A stretch of 64,000 bases of DNA from Scortum barcoo (Eukaryota > Chordata > Actinopteri > Centrarchiformes > Terapontidae), in assembly GCA_023238725.1 (NCBI GenBank), contig CM041534.1:310001-374000 (forward strand). The letters run 5' to 3'. Numbering within the stretch: the first letter of the stretch is position 1; each line of letters opens with the position of its first letter. The translations under genes and the position numbers were made by a program. The notes beneath the pieces were generated by a model. That model was not told the origin of the DNA. It was given only the letters and a program-made list of their open reading frames with translations, and searched no databases. Below, one piece after another: positions 42,740-54,679 of this stretch.

Positions 42740-43195
42740 AGTGTTCATCATGACCGGTCTTACCTGGCTGTCCTTTCGGTGAGCTATCAGAGGACCATGA
42801 GTTTCTAGACTCCACCAGGGATATTCTTGTATAGCTCACAGCACCTGTTCTGCCTCCACCCAACCTTGCCATACTGCTGAGGGGTTCTTCCCGAGGCCCA
42901 CCCCCCTGAGCTAATGCAGCAGTCTGGTCATCCACCAGACCATCCGCCAGAGGGCTCTTGCTTTGTCTTCGCCCCTGCCCTTCTGTTCTCTGGACTCTTG
43001 CTCCCCCTTGCCTGTACCTGCCCTGTGTCTACCTGCCTGTACCTGTCTACCTGCTTGTACCTGCCTGTGTACTTATCCCTTACCTGCCTGCCTTTTTACC
43101 TGTCTGCCTCCTAGTAAGCCAATAAAGTGCTCCTTGGTCTACATCGGCCTTGTCTAGTTTCACTCTATCTGCATTAGGGTCCAACCTCCACACAT
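42740..43195 (+). mobile_element. LTR retroelement 3' end (possible chromodomain remnant and LTR)
   Basis: 42985-43195 matches the LTR 3' half: cctgtacctgcctgt blocks, aagccaataaagtgctcctt, ctgcattagggtccaacc. Upstream, about 42790-42835 reads EDHEFLDSTRDILV, which faintly resembles the 'EERSWVPARDILDPSLI' end of a Gypsy integrase chromodomain, followed by a Pro-rich stretch. The LTR call is good and the chromodomain call is tentative. Confidence 0.5.
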
Positions 43196-43199
43196 CGTT

Positions 43200-44225
43200 T
43201 CATCTGGGTCATCATCAGCATTTAACAGTTTTGTGGCCTGAGAAATAAAATAATTATTAACTGTCAGACTTGGCTTTTGGTCATCTAAATGTTTGAGTCA
43301 CTCTGGCTCAAGGTTGCAGTCCACCAGGACCAAAACAAAGACAAGAACAGTTTCTTCCCATCTGCAGCTGGCTTCATCAATAAGTTGATATCCACTGCCC
43401 GCACTACATGTTATATTAAGGTCCACATGTGATTCAGTGTCTTACATTAACACAAATGGATTTATTTTATTTGGATTTTATCTTTGCATGACGTGACAGT
43501 GAAATTGACAACATAGAACAGGAGGTTAATTCAAGCTGACATTGTCCATGCTGCCCCAAATTCCCAAATATCCAATTTCCATCCAATTTACACAAAATTT
43601 ACACAGTGTGGTCTACACATGATATATAGCAACATTACATAATTTGTGTGTGTTCCCTAGGCCATAGTGGACACAGCATCTCATCCAAGCATTGTCCATT
43701 GTTCACGAAAAAAGACGCTGAACAATCTAGGCGTCACAGGTTAAGAGCTGTGTCAGCTAGCTTCCAGTAATGAGGCCATGACTGTCATTATCTCCAAAGT
43801 TGTGTGAAAGCACAGCAGCCAATTCATCACTGTTTGCAGCTTTAATTGTTGTTTTTTGTTGTTGGCAACATATTTTTCAGTGGGTCTATATTACCCCCTA
43901 ATTTCGTATAGGATTTATGAGAAATGGTGGTGAAATGTCTTGAACATGGCAGTTGTAAAATTTCTTGACAGCACCCTCTAGAAAATTTCAACAAAGTAGC
44001 CCTTGGGTATATTTTACCTAGATGTAAAAAATTTGGTAGGCATTTTAAATTTACTGTGCAGTTTTTCTGCAGTGAAGTGAAGCAATTCACAGGCAACTTT
44101 GATAAACTCCTATGGAATTACTCAGATCTACTTTGAACTGGTGCAGTTCAATCTAAAGACCTTAACAATGAAAACTTGTTACAATGCACCAGGCCACTTT
44201 ACGCCTGATGTCATCATAATTTTGG
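43200..44225. other. Unassigned sequence
   Basis: No coding or terminal motif recognised. Short frames on both strands are unsupported. Confidence 0.35.
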
Positions 44226-44229
44226 TGAA

Positions 44230-44580
44230 TCTATCTTTTTGAGGTTTTAGTTTATGGTTTAGGTTTTATGTTATTTGACAGGGATTTTACATGTAGGCAC
44301 TATATCTGTAAGCTAACATACAGCCATTTCTGTTGAATATACTTGCTGAAGCCCAAAAAGTATGGATGGAGAAGTTGTTTTCTTTCAACAAAATTAATCA
44401 GCTGCTCTGCTACTGACTTTGCTGTTACTTTCAAGATTGCAGGAAGAATGGAGATCGCTCTATAATTACAAGCTTGGTCAGGTTCTCCTGACTTAAAAAT
44501 TTGAGTTATAATTACTTATTTAAATATTTGAGGAAATTCCACAGCATTAATGGATAGATTTATCATATACAAATTTCAAA
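44230..44580 (-). pseudogene. LINE reverse transcriptase fragment (fingers)
   Basis: On the minus strand: IITQIFKSGEPDQACNYRAI and SILPAILKVTAKSVAEQLI, then NFVERKQLLHPYFLGFS (about 44515-44340). This matches 'VxPLFKSGDPxxxxNYRPISILPxLSKVxEKxVxxQL...LxPxQxGF'. The lineage differs from the LINE 3' UTR inserted beside it at 44587. Confidence 0.7.
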
Positions 44581-44586
44581 TGTATT

Positions 44587-45190
44587 AATTTAAAGCCTAA
44601 AATCGCAAATTATTGTTTTAATCTGAGGGCACCCTCTGTCCTTAGACCCTTGAACCGAGGTCAGGAAAAACTTGAAAAAAAAAAACCTCTTCTGAGGAAG
44701 AGCCACAGATGAGGGATCCCTCTCCCTGGGATGGACAGACGTGCAATAGATGCCACATGTACAGAGAACATCATCAATCATATATGGATTTAAACATGGG
44801 TCGTAATAAATTGTAGCTATACTGAGTTCATGGGTTTAGTCCATGTATGAGGTATCACAGGTAATGGAAAAGAAGTCCACGAGTCCAGGTCCATCTCTAG
44901 ATGTCCTCATATAGAGCTCTGGGCCCCCCCAGATCATGTCCCCACCAGGCCAGTGAACCTCAGACAGATGGACCACAACCAGAATCAGTGAGGAACCTGC
45001 AAGACTGGAGAGAACAGGGAGGACCGGGGCTCCGGCAGTAACATGCACTTTACGGGACATCAGTGTATTCACTTTAACCACTTTAACACTTTAACCACTT
45101 TAACTACTTTAACCACTTTAGCCACTTTTATCAGTTTATAATGTGACTCCATTTTGCACTATTACCATATCTGTTTGCACTCTCTGTGAT
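44587..45190 (-). mobile_element. LINE 3' UTR copy, minus strand
   Basis: Begins ttaatttaaagcctaaaatc and carries the ggcaccctctgtccttagac, cagatgagggatccctctcc and ctagatgtcctcatatagag blocks in the same order as 48866-49500. It ends with the decamer array ctttaaccactttaac (45070-45130). The 5' side is truncated before any coding region. Confidence 0.8.
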
Positions 45191-45204
45191 TTTGACATGT
45201 CTTT

Positions 45205-45395
45205 GTTTTATTGCCATGTCTTAATTTAGTTGTATTCATTATGCTTACTTTGTTGTACTTTACTGTTTTCTTGTATTTTGCTTATTTTTGTTGTTTGCAC
45301 CAAGGGTTTGAGAGAAACATACTTTCAATCCTCTGTATGTCCTGCACATGCAGCAGAATTGACAATAATACAGAGTTTCACTTTGGCTTTGAAAT
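45205..45395 (+). mobile_element. LINE/SINE 3' tail, plus strand
   Basis: ttgttgtttgcaccaagggt, gagagaaacatactttcaat, cctctgtatgtcctgcacat and attgacaataatac resemble the '...atttcgtttctctgtatgt...gacaataaagc' end of many fish L2-type LINEs. No coding sequence is attached. Confidence 0.55.
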
Positions 45396-45907
45396 AAGAG
45401 TAGAGAAAGAGGGAGAGGTGCCTGGTATGTGTTCTTTGCCTTATTAGTGTGTCAGAACAGTGTCAGAACACTTTTTTTATGAAATCAGTGTCTGACTCAA
45501 ATATGTCTTTAGCCTTTAAATTATTTACCAATTAATTATGTGTTGAACTTTACCATGATTACTGTGTGTTATTAATTGATGTTTCTGACAGCTCAATCAG
45601 TTTAAAAGTTGCTGCCAGTTCTTCCACCGACAAAATAATTAAGTATCTGTGTAGAATTGTGATTTTATTTTTATGTAAGATCCCTCTTTTTCATTGCCTA
45701 AAAATAATCATTATCAACCCAAGACAGAGATGGTCCTTTTTTATTCCACATCTGAATGGCTGCAGACATTTTTTAATCGTATTTTGAAAGGAATCCATCC
45801 AAATATTGCAATATTTAAATTGGATGTGTAGAACCTAATCCTAATTGATATTGTGTACTTCACTCTCAAACCCATTATGTTCATTATCATGATTGTTCTG
45901 CACTCTG

Positions 45908-45960
<53 letters not shown>

Positions 45961-46025
45961 AAATTCAGTTTTGATGTCGAGCATACGTTTCATGTGCAGA
46001 ACTGATTATACAGAAAGTTAAGCTA
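45396..46025. other. Unassigned, with an AT microsatellite
   Basis: No gene recognised. It contains the AT run at 45911-45955. Confidence 0.4.
45911..45955. repeat. AT dinucleotide microsatellite
   Basis: An uninterrupted at run of 45 bp, self-complementary. Confidence 0.97.
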
Positions 46026-46029
46026 AGCA

Positions 46030-46390
46030 ACTAAAGACAAAAAGTGTCTAATTTTCGCAATGTTGTGTAGGTGGTAAAAGGGAGACCTTGAAATGTGCTT
46101 GATATGGGTGTTGAAAGGACATATCCTGATCAAATAAAACACCAAGGTTCCTTACAGTGGTGCTGGAGGCCGAGTTAATGCCATCCAGCAAGGCTGTATC
46201 AGGAGAAAAGGTGTTCCTCAGGTGTTTGGGGCCTAGTAGGATCATTTTATCTGGGTTCAGCAGTAGGAAATTTCTGGTCATCCAAGCTTTTATATGTTTA
46301 AGGCATGCCTGGAGTTTCAGATCAGAGTTTTGTCTGGCTCCACTGATAAATATAATTGGATGTCATCAGTGTAACAATGGAAATTTATGG
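46030..46390 (-). pseudogene. LINE RT fragment, jockey/CR1-like
   Basis: The minus frame reads MTRNFLLLNPDKMILLGPKH, LRNTFSPDTALLDGIN and TTVRNLGVLFDQDMSF. It is about 90 percent identical by eye to the corresponding part of the longer copy at 50170-50532 on the same strand. It is the region after the YADD box. Small deletions have removed a few residues (for example around DKTEVILLG). Confidence 0.85.
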
Positions 46391-46674
46391 AGTACTTCCT
46401 GATAATATTGCTAAGGGGGAGCAAGTATAAAATATATGTGTTCAACAGCACTCTCCAACACCATCATCAAAATACCAAATGCGGAAATATCTTCTGGATG
46501 GTTCCATCCCTAAAGTTCCAGAGACTTGTAGTCTCTCTAATCAATACCAAGGCACATTCAAGCTCTTCTGATGTCACATACACCGTAGTAAGACACTTTC
46601 GGTTGTTTTTTCCTTTATTTTGCCACCCGTCTGTATATATATATAGGAAAATAAAAGACATAATGTTATAGATA

Positions 46675-48826
46675 CAGTGGGGCAAAAAAGTATTTAGTCA
46701 GCCACCAATTGTGCAAGTTCTCCCACTTAAAAAGATGAGAGAGGCCTGTAATTTTCATCATAGGTACACTTCAACTATGAGAGACAGAATGGGGGGAAAG
46801 AATCCAGGAAATCACATTGTAGGATTTTTAATGAATTAATTGGTAAATTCCTCGGTAAAATAAGTATTTGGTCACCTACAAACAAGCAAGATTTCTGGCT
46901 CTCACAGACCTGTAACTTCTTCTTTAAGAGGCTCCTCTGTCCTCCACTTCGTTACCTGTATTAATGGCACCTGTTTGAACTCGTTATCAGTATAAAAGAC
47001 ACCTGTCCACAACCTCAAACAGTCAGACTCCAAACTCCACTATGGCCAAGACCAAAGAGCTGTCAAAGGACACCAGAAACAAAATTGTAGACCTGCACCA
47101 GGCTGGGAAGACTGAATCTGCAATAGGTAAGCAGCTTGGTGTGAAGAAATCAACTGTGGGAGCAATTATTAGAAAATGGAAGACATACAAGACCACTGAT
47201 AATCTCCCTCGATCTGGGGCTCCACGCAAGATCTCACCCCGTGGGGTCAAAATGATCACGAGAACGGTGAGCAAAAATCCCAGAACCACACGGGGGGACC
47301 TAGTGAATGACCTGCAGAGAGCTGGGACCAAAGTAACAAAGGCTACCATCAGTAACACACTACGCCGCCAGGGACTCAAATCCTGCAGTGCCAGACGTGT
47401 CCCCCTGCTTAAGCCAGTACATGTCCAGGCCCGTCTGAAGTTTGCTAGAGAGCATTTGGATGATCCAGAAGAAGGATTGGGAGAATGTCATATGGTCAGA
47501 TGAAACCAAAATAGAACTTTTTGGTAAAAACTCAACTTGTTGTGTTTGGAGGAGAAAGAATGCTGAGTTGCATCCAAAGAACACCATACCTACTGTGAAG
47601 CATGGGGGTGGAAACATCATGCTTTGGGGCTGTTTTTCTGCAAAGGGACCAGGACGACTGATCTGTGTAAAGGAAAGAATGAATGGGGCCATGTATCGTG
47701 AGATTTTGAGTGAAAACCTCCTTCCATCAGCAAGGGCATTGAAGATGAAGCACGTGGCTGGGTCTTTCAGCGTGACAATGATCCCAAACACACCACCCGG
47801 GCAACGAAGGAGTGGCTTCGTAAGAAGCATTTCAAGGTCCTGGAGTGGACCTAGCCAGTCTCCAGATCTCCAACCCCATAGAAAATCTTTGGAGGGAGTT
47901 GAAGTTCAAAGTCTGTGTTGCCCAGCAACAGCTCCCAAAACATCACTGCTCTAGAAGGAGATCTGCATTGGAGGAATGGGCCAAAATACCAGCAACAGTG
48001 TGTGAAAACCTTGTGAAGACTTACAGAAAATGTTTGACCTCTGTTATTGCCAACAAAGGTGTAGGAGCCAATATTGTGTTAAGGATAGTTGAGATTTTAT
48101 TGTAGTTTACAGTGTGTTTTTTCTTATACTTGGTAGTCATTGTGTTACACCATTACTGCCTTTTTGCTTAGTTGTCAAATGTTCCACAGCACCTGAAGTA
48201 GGCACTGTGCATGCACTTTTGCAGCTCATTGAAGAGCAATGTTAGAGGTCTGTATGTAGATTAACAGGAGTGCTATAGGTACAGAGAAAAAAGGTTTTTT
48301 GACCGTTACTCTAAGCTATGTTACTGGTAAGACGTTGTTACAGAAGCTGGAGATGTCATCTGAGGACGTGTGAAACCCAAGAGAAGCTTGGATGTATATT
48401 AATGGAAATATACCTGGATACAACGTGAAATAAAAAATCCACAAAAACGACATTACCCTCTGGTGAATTGTGAGTAAGGTACGGTAACATATTTACGAGT
48501 CAAGCCGATTGAACCTCGCCTTCTGTTAAAAGTTTGAGTGGATTTAGAAGTAATTAGATTAAGATTAATGTTTGCCACTACAAAAGGGTATATAACAAAG
48601 TAATGAGATGAACTTTTGTTGTTGACCAAATACTTATTTTCCACCATAATTTGCAAATAAATTCTTTAAAAATCAGTGATCAGTGTGATTTTCTGGATTT
48701 TTTTTTCTCATTTTGTCTCTCATAGTTGAAGGTATATCCTATGATGAAAATTGGAGACCTCTCTCATCTTTTAAGTGGGAGAACTTGCACAATTGGTGGC
48801 TGACTAAATACTTTTTTGCCCCATTG
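46675..48826 (+). mobile_element. Tc1-like transposon with long IR/DR ends
   Basis: The termini cagtggggcaaaaaagtatt (46675) and its near complement ending ccattg (48826) are flanked by TA. The inverted repeats are about 200 bp (46675-46880 and 48625-48826). Each holds an outer tatttagtcagccacc and an inner tatttggtcacc motif, the IR/DR structure of Sleeping Beauty-type fish Tc1 elements. It is the best preserved DNA transposon in the window. Its right end lies only about 40 bp from a LINE tail. Confidence 0.95.
47042..48105 (+). pseudogene. Tc1 transposase, nearly complete, frameshifted
   Basis: The ATG at 47042 opens 154 codons: MAKTKELSKDTRNKIVDLHQ, the first helix-turn-helix (AIGKQLGVKKSTVGAIIRKW), a GAPRKISPRG linker in the GRPR position, and the second helix-turn-helix (TTRGDLVNDLQRAG, KATISNTLRRQGL). 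A frameshift near 47470 moves to VIWSDETKIELFG (first Asp) and HGGGNIMLWGCFS. A second near 47765 moves to FQRDNDPKHTT (second Asp), and another before NPIENLWREL (Glu, about 47860). The C-terminus runs to 48105. All three DD34E residues are present, spread over three frames. A stop replaces the residue before 'PSQSPDL'. Full-length Tc1 transposases are about 340 residues, which this matches in total. Confidence 0.92.
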
Positions 48827-48865
48827 TAAATAGATATACTGTTGCGTTTTCATGCGTATTCTATG

Positions 48866-51400
48866 TCAAATTCAAATTCAAAATTCAAATTTATTTATTT
48901 AGAGCCCAAAATCACAAACATTGTTTGCCTCGGAGGGCTTTACAATCTGTACAGTTGTGACACCCTCTGTCCTTAGACCCTCGAACCGAGTCAGGAAAAA
49001 CTTCAAAAAACCCTTTATGGGAAAAAGAAGAAACCTGAGGAAGAGCCACAGATGAGGGATCCCTCTCCCTGGGACGGACAGACGTGCAATAGATGCCACA
49101 TGTACAGAGAACATCATCAATCATATTATGGAATTATACATGAGTCGTAATAAGCTGTAGCTATACTGAGTTCATTGGTTTAGTCCATGTGTGAAGATAT
49201 CACAGGTAATGGAAATGAGTCTGTGAGTCCAGGTGCATCTCTAGATGTCCTCATATGGAGCTCTGGGCCACTCGACCTTCTCTCCACAACACAGACACAG
49301 ATCATGTCCCCACCAGGCCAGTGAACCTCAGACAGATGGACCACCAGAATCAGTGAGGAACCTGCAAGACTGGAGAGAACAAAGAGGACCGGGGCTCCGG
49401 CAGTAACATGCACTTTACAGGACATGAGAGTATTCACATTAACCGCTTTGACACTTTAACCAATTTAACTACTTTAACCAGTTTAGCCACTTTAACCAGT
49501 TTCTAAAAGTGACTCCAGTTTGCACTACTACCACATAATATGAGTAAAGGAAGCAGAGGAAGAGGAAGCAGAGAAAGAGGAAGCAGAGACAGAGGAAGAG
49601 GGAGAGGTGCCCGATGCATCATGGGAGCCCCCCCAGGCAGTCTAAACCTATAGCAGCATAACTAAGGGCGAGCCTGTGCCCACCCTAACTATAAGCTTTA
49701 TCAAAAAGGAAGGTTTTTAAGTCTATTCTTAAACACTGACACTGTGTCTGCCTCTCAGGACCCAGACTGGGAGCTGGTTCCAGAGAACAGGGGCCTGATA
49801 GCTGAAGGCTCTGCCCCCTAGACTACTTCTGGAAACCCTGGGAACTACAAGTAAGCCTGCGTTTTGGGAGCGCAGCGCTCTAGTCGGTTGATAAGGAGTT
49901 ATCAATTCATTAAGATATGATGGTGCCAGACCATGTAGAGCCTTATATGTGAGGAGTAGGATTTTAAAAATCCACTCTAAATTTTAGAGGGAGCCAATGC
50001 AGAGAAGTCCAGTACTGGAGTAATATGGTCTCTTTTCCTGGTTTTAGTCAGCACCCGAGCAGCGGCATTCTGGACCAGCTGTAGAGTCTTTAACGACTTG
50101 TTTGGGCAGCCTGATAAAAGTGAATTACAATAATCCAGCCTGGAAGAGACAAATGCATGGACTAATTTTTCAGCATCGCTTTGGGACAAAAAGTGCCGAA
50201 TTTTTGCGATGTTGCGCAGGTGGTAAAAAGGCAGACCTTGAAATATGCTTAATATGGGTGTCGAAGGACATATCCTGATCAAATAAAACCCCGAGGTTCC
50301 TTACAGTGGTGCCGGAGGCCCAGTTAATGCCATCCAACAAGGCTATCTTAGGAGAAAGCGTGTTCCTCAGGTGTTTCGGACCTAATAGGATCACTTCAGT
50401 TTTATCTGAGTTCAACAACAGGAAATTTCTGGTCATCCAAGCCTTTATATCTTTAAGGCAGGCATGGAGTTTCAGGAGCTGATCAGTTTTGTCTGGCTCC
50501 ACTTGATAAATATAATTGGGTGTCATCAGCATAACAATGGAAATCTATGGAGTGCCTCCTGATGATATTGCCAAGGGGCAGCATATACAAAATAAACAGA
50601 ATTGGACCTAAGCACTGAACCTTGTGGAACTCCATGACAGACTTTAGTATGCACAGAGGATTCATTATTAATATGGAACAAACTGAGACCGATCTGATAA
50701 GTATGATCTGAACCAGTTTAATGCAGACCCTTTAATACCAAGCAGTTTTTCCATTCTCAGCAACAGGATGTGATGGTCAACTGTATCAAAGGCAGCACTG
50801 AGGTCTAACAGGACAAGTACAGACAGAAGCCCTCTATCTGATGCTGTCAACAGGTCATTAGTGACTTTCACAAGTGCTGTTTCTGTGCTATGGTGAGCTC
50901 TAAATCCTGACTGAAAAACTTCAAAAGACTATTACTGTGGAGATAATTACATAACTGGCTGGCAACGGCTTTCTCTAGAATCTTAGACAAAAAGGGGAGG
51001 TTGGATATTGGTCTATAATTGGCTAACACATCTGCATCAAGTGTAGGTTTTTTGATCAATGGTTTAATTACAGCTACTTTAAAAGACTTGGGTACAAAGC
51101 CTGACACCAGAGACAGATTAATAATATGCAGCAGTGATGTGCCAATAAATGGGAAAACTTCCTTAAGCAGCGTAGTTGGGATGGGGTCTAGGAGACAAGT
51201 TGTTGCTTTCGATGATGAAACTAACGAGGATAATTCGGGAAGGCCAATTGGAATAAAACTGTCTAAGCAATTGTCAGGTTTTAATGTATCTGCTCCTAAA
51301 TTTCCTGAGTCTGAAGGATCTGGAGTCTAACGAGGGCAGATCCTGACAAATTTTGTCCCTAATATTCAAAATCTTGTCATTAAAGAAGCTCATGAAATCA
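48866..51400 (-). mobile_element. Jockey/CR1-like LINE with full 3' UTR
   Basis: The minus-strand 3' end has an attcaaattcaaa tail, then the 3' UTR blocks shared with 40488, 44587 and 59740, a decamer array (49440-49500), a purine-rich ggaagcagagg array (49550-49610), and the ORF2 C-terminal region from about 49700 upward. It is the longest copy and links the dispersed 3' UTR pieces to their RT. The 5' half (endonuclease) is absent. Its upstream limit is uncertain and could reach about 51560. Confidence 0.85.
49690..51400 (-). pseudogene. LINE reverse transcriptase pseudogene
   Basis: On the minus strand: SLSSNDFMSFFNDKILNIRD (about 51400), KVAVIKPLIKKPTLDADVLA, NYRPISNLPFLSKILEK (about 51025-50970), a break after FFSQ, KVTNDLLTASDRGLLSVLVL and LDLSAAFDTVDHHILL (50870-50750), LNWFRSYLSDRSQFV, a break, CLGPILFILYMLPLGNII, CYADDTQLYLS with the catalytic Asp pair (about 50540-50505), MTRNFLLLNSDKTEVILLGP, NLGVLFDQDMSF, AEKLVHAFVSSRLDYCNSLL (about 50170-50110), and NAAARVLTKTRKRDHITPVL. 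Frames break at about 50910, 50660, 50480 and 50270. The domain order is that of CR1/jockey-group RTs. Confidence 0.88.
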
Positions 51401-53885
51401 TTACTACTTAAACTTATAGGGAATGCAGGGTTCAATAGAGCTAGGCTAGGAAATCTATAAAAAAAAATCAACGTATAAAACACACGGTATAGAACAATTA
51501 ATCTAGTTTGCTTCCTCATGGCAGCATTCTCTTTGCATGTAGTAAAGCATGAGGTGTAACACATATTTTGCATCCATCCTTTTTTGTTCTGGAGGCTTCA
51601 TCACCTCACAGTTATCATCCACCCAAATGGTGGTATGTGCAGATGGCATGCTAGCCATGTCTACATGTAACATGTATACAACATTATGTGGACCCACATG
51701 GATCCTTGCAGACACACAAAGTATGAATCTGGCTATAGCAAACTACTGGTGTTACTGAGTTAGCCATGCTTCTTGAAATCCCCAATGTGCCATCCTGAAC
51801 ATGTTTGGATTAATGTTCAAACATGTTGAGGACAAGGGGGCAGACTGAAATTGTTAGTGATTGGTCTATACATTTTGTTTTTATGTGCAACAACATTGTT
51901 TAAGTTTTTTTTCTTCTATGGTATCTTTATCGTACAAAATACCGAAAACACAGAATATTTTATTATGTTTGTGTCTTTAAATGTTGGTGGGAATGCAGTG
52001 TTAATCTTAAAATGATTAATATTTGATCTACAAATGATTATTATGGTAATTTTTATACAGCTCTGATCTCCCGCTGTCTGGTAAAAAAAAGCCTCTAAAA
52101 ACAGATATAAGATGAAGCTGAAAAATGAACCAGATGGAAAAAGTAAAAATAGTCAAATTTATCCATACAGAACAATACCAAACACTTGCTGCATGCTATA
52201 GAGATCTTTATCAAGTCTAAAGTACCTTTTACTAACACCAATGCTTCATAGGTGTGGAGGCTCAAGAGAGGATGAAATCTGGTTTGAACTAGTCTAGACA
52301 CATGTACTTTTACATCAACATATTGTGTGGTGCATTTTTAAGTGGGTGGTTACATTCTGAAGTACAGAAACATTTTTGTCTCATTTATTGCTTCTCGATC
52401 CATTTCTCTAACCTGACAAAAAATTTGTGTACATCTCACTCAACCTTTACTTCTCCTCCTATTCCACATTTCCTGTCGCTAAAACCCAGCAAAATAGTAG
52501 ACTACCCTGCGGAGAGAAAACTCTGCCACCCTCTTGGTTTGTTTGTTCAGATTGTTCAAACGACCACAGTGTGCAATCATGCATTGGAGTTTTTAATCAC
52601 TCACAGTATGTTACACTAGCCCTAATAACAACTACACTGCTACTATCACAAAAAGATAACTGAGAGTACTGTTGCGCCAGAGTCTTAAAGCAACAGTTGA
52701 TAAGATTTGAGAAAGTGCTCTTATTTTGAAAGTTAGAGTAAGCATAAGTTGCAGGTCCTTTCCCTTCTCTCTACAGTACGCATCAGCTTGCCTCCAAAGC
52801 CCCTCACTGCATCATTGCAAGGTTTAATTCTGTCTTTTTAAAGACAGAATGCATTGCTTACACAAATTCTTTCAACAAATCTTATAATAATCACAAAATC
52901 AGTGATAAACCAGTGTAACTTTTTCCTCAAACTAGTTTATAAGCCAGCTGTAAACATGTTGCAATCTCAGAAATACAGTCTCCGATGTAATGAATGTTTT
53001 CATTAGTTGTAATTACATTAATTTACACATTGACACGTCCTCTGATTAACTACTAAGTCAGTGAGACCAATGGACTGTCTTTTACACACGTTATTGAATC
53101 TAGGCTATTATAGACAAGTTACAGCTATGTTACTGATGTAAAGAGGACAGTGATGCTACTGAGCACCCCTTGCTTGATTGTCCAAGGTACTGCTGATATA
53201 TGGATTTCATGTTGATATTTCTACCTGCAATATACCATACATTTCCTTCATTGAGAACTCAAGACCTGATTGCAGTACTATATTCTCTGACCTCATGCCA
53301 CCACAAATATATATTATATATATAAACCAGAAATGAACATACTCACAATATAATAAAAGTACTTCTGATTTTTGAAAATATAGAGACACAAATAAATAAA
53401 ATAAGAAGTAAATACAGACATAAAGAAACTCCTATATTCATCTGGGGAAATGTCCAAATGTGAGATGATTGCAGCTAAACTGCGCACCTAATGTTATGAC
53501 TGGAGGACAGCCAACGGAACCTGAGAAACCCAACTCTATACTAACCTCTTTTTAATTCTTTATTATTTTCTTGTGTATATCAGTCAGCCCAGTTTGAAGT
53601 ATATACAAAATATGCACTGATTTTTAAATAATTCAGTGATTACATTTTCTTCTTATAACCTGATTATATAAAGTGTATGTTGCTATATGTAATTTTGGCA
53701 TGATAATTCTGTTCCATACTTTGATTATCAATATCTGTATCACTCGTTCTAAGAGCAAGTAATAAATAAAAAAAAAATCAAACCATTACTATGTAATGGA
53801 AAGTCTACTGTAGGAGGTAAATACACAACCACACAAACCATCTACTGTACAAGTGCTGACATATACACAAAGACATACACACTGA
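51401..53885. other. Unassigned sequence
   Basis: No supported gene. 51503-51758 is open on both strands for about 70 codons with no known motif. A stretch near 52685-52750 (aagcaacagttgataagatt, gctcttattttgaaagttag) recurs at 59040-59140, suggesting an unclassified dispersed repeat. The rest is AT-rich. Confidence 0.35.
52685..52760 (+). repeat. Copy 1 of an unclassified short dispersed repeat
   Basis: aaagtgctcttattttgaaa and gttagagtaagcata match aaaatgctcttattttgaaaat cagagtaaatat at 59106-59140. The shared length by eye is about 40-80 bp with differences. Confidence 0.45.
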
Positions 53886-53993
53886 GAACACTTGCAAGTG
53901 TACATTGTATTTTGCAACATTGTCTCTTCTGTCATGCCAGTAAAGCGTACTGAATTGAATTGAATTAAATTGAATTGAATTGAATTGAATTGA
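53885..53993 (+). mobile_element. LINE/SINE tail with GAATT pentamer array
   Basis: ttgtctcttctgtcatgcca, gtaaagcgtactgaattgaa, then about eight tgaat/ttgaa units to 53993. This matches the 'catgccaataaagc...ttgaattgaattg' 3' tail common in fish L2-type retroposons. Only the tail is present. Confidence 0.6.
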
Positions 53994-54679
53994 GTGAGAC
54001 AGAGAGTGCATTGACCCACTTGAAAGATAGTGGTAACAGATAAAAGGCTTGAGGCATAGAAGAATAAGCAATTGAAACTAAAGGCAAAAAGATTTGATTA
54101 CATTTCTTGATATTGCCGTCTTACATTTAAATGCCTTTCTCCAGAGAAAAGGGGCACAATAGGAAAAGACAGCTGACTGGGTAGTGCACAGGATGGGACA
54201 TAAGGTGTAATGAGAGACATGTATGAAGGGGTGAATCATTAGAAGCACCTTAAAGTGTTATCTGACATGGATAAAGAGTCAGTGAGATGATGCTAAATTA
54301 GATTAAATTTCCTAGGGCTTTTTTCAACCCACGCAGAAGCATTCTGAACCAAATACAGACCTTTTGTACTAGCACAAAGCGGACCAGACAGTGTAATCTA
54401 ATCTGATCTAGATAAAACAAAAGTGTAAACTGGGATCTCTGCATCAGTGATGGACAGAAAAGACAAAACTGGCCTCACATCCAGTAATAGAGGCACAAAG
54501 GTGGAATTTGACAAAATCTGTGACTACTTTTTGGTCACTATCAATTTAATTAAGGCTCTTTCCTATCCTATCCTGAACGATCTTTCATGAAAAGTATAAT
54601 ATGTAAGATACTGTGCATGTGCATTTGTATGTGCATTTGTTTACAGTCCATATGAAAACAAAATGGGATTCTCTGCACA
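53994..54679. other. Unassigned sequence
   Basis: 54290-54540 weakly resembles a minus-strand LINE C-terminal region (ttcaacccacgcagaagcat, taatctgatctagataaaac), but no frame supports it. Confidence 0.3.

Noticed and set aside
51503..51758. Overlapping 70-codon frames on both strands
   Set aside because: Considered as a host exon, but no acceptor/donor pair with a consistent frame is seen and no motif is recognised.
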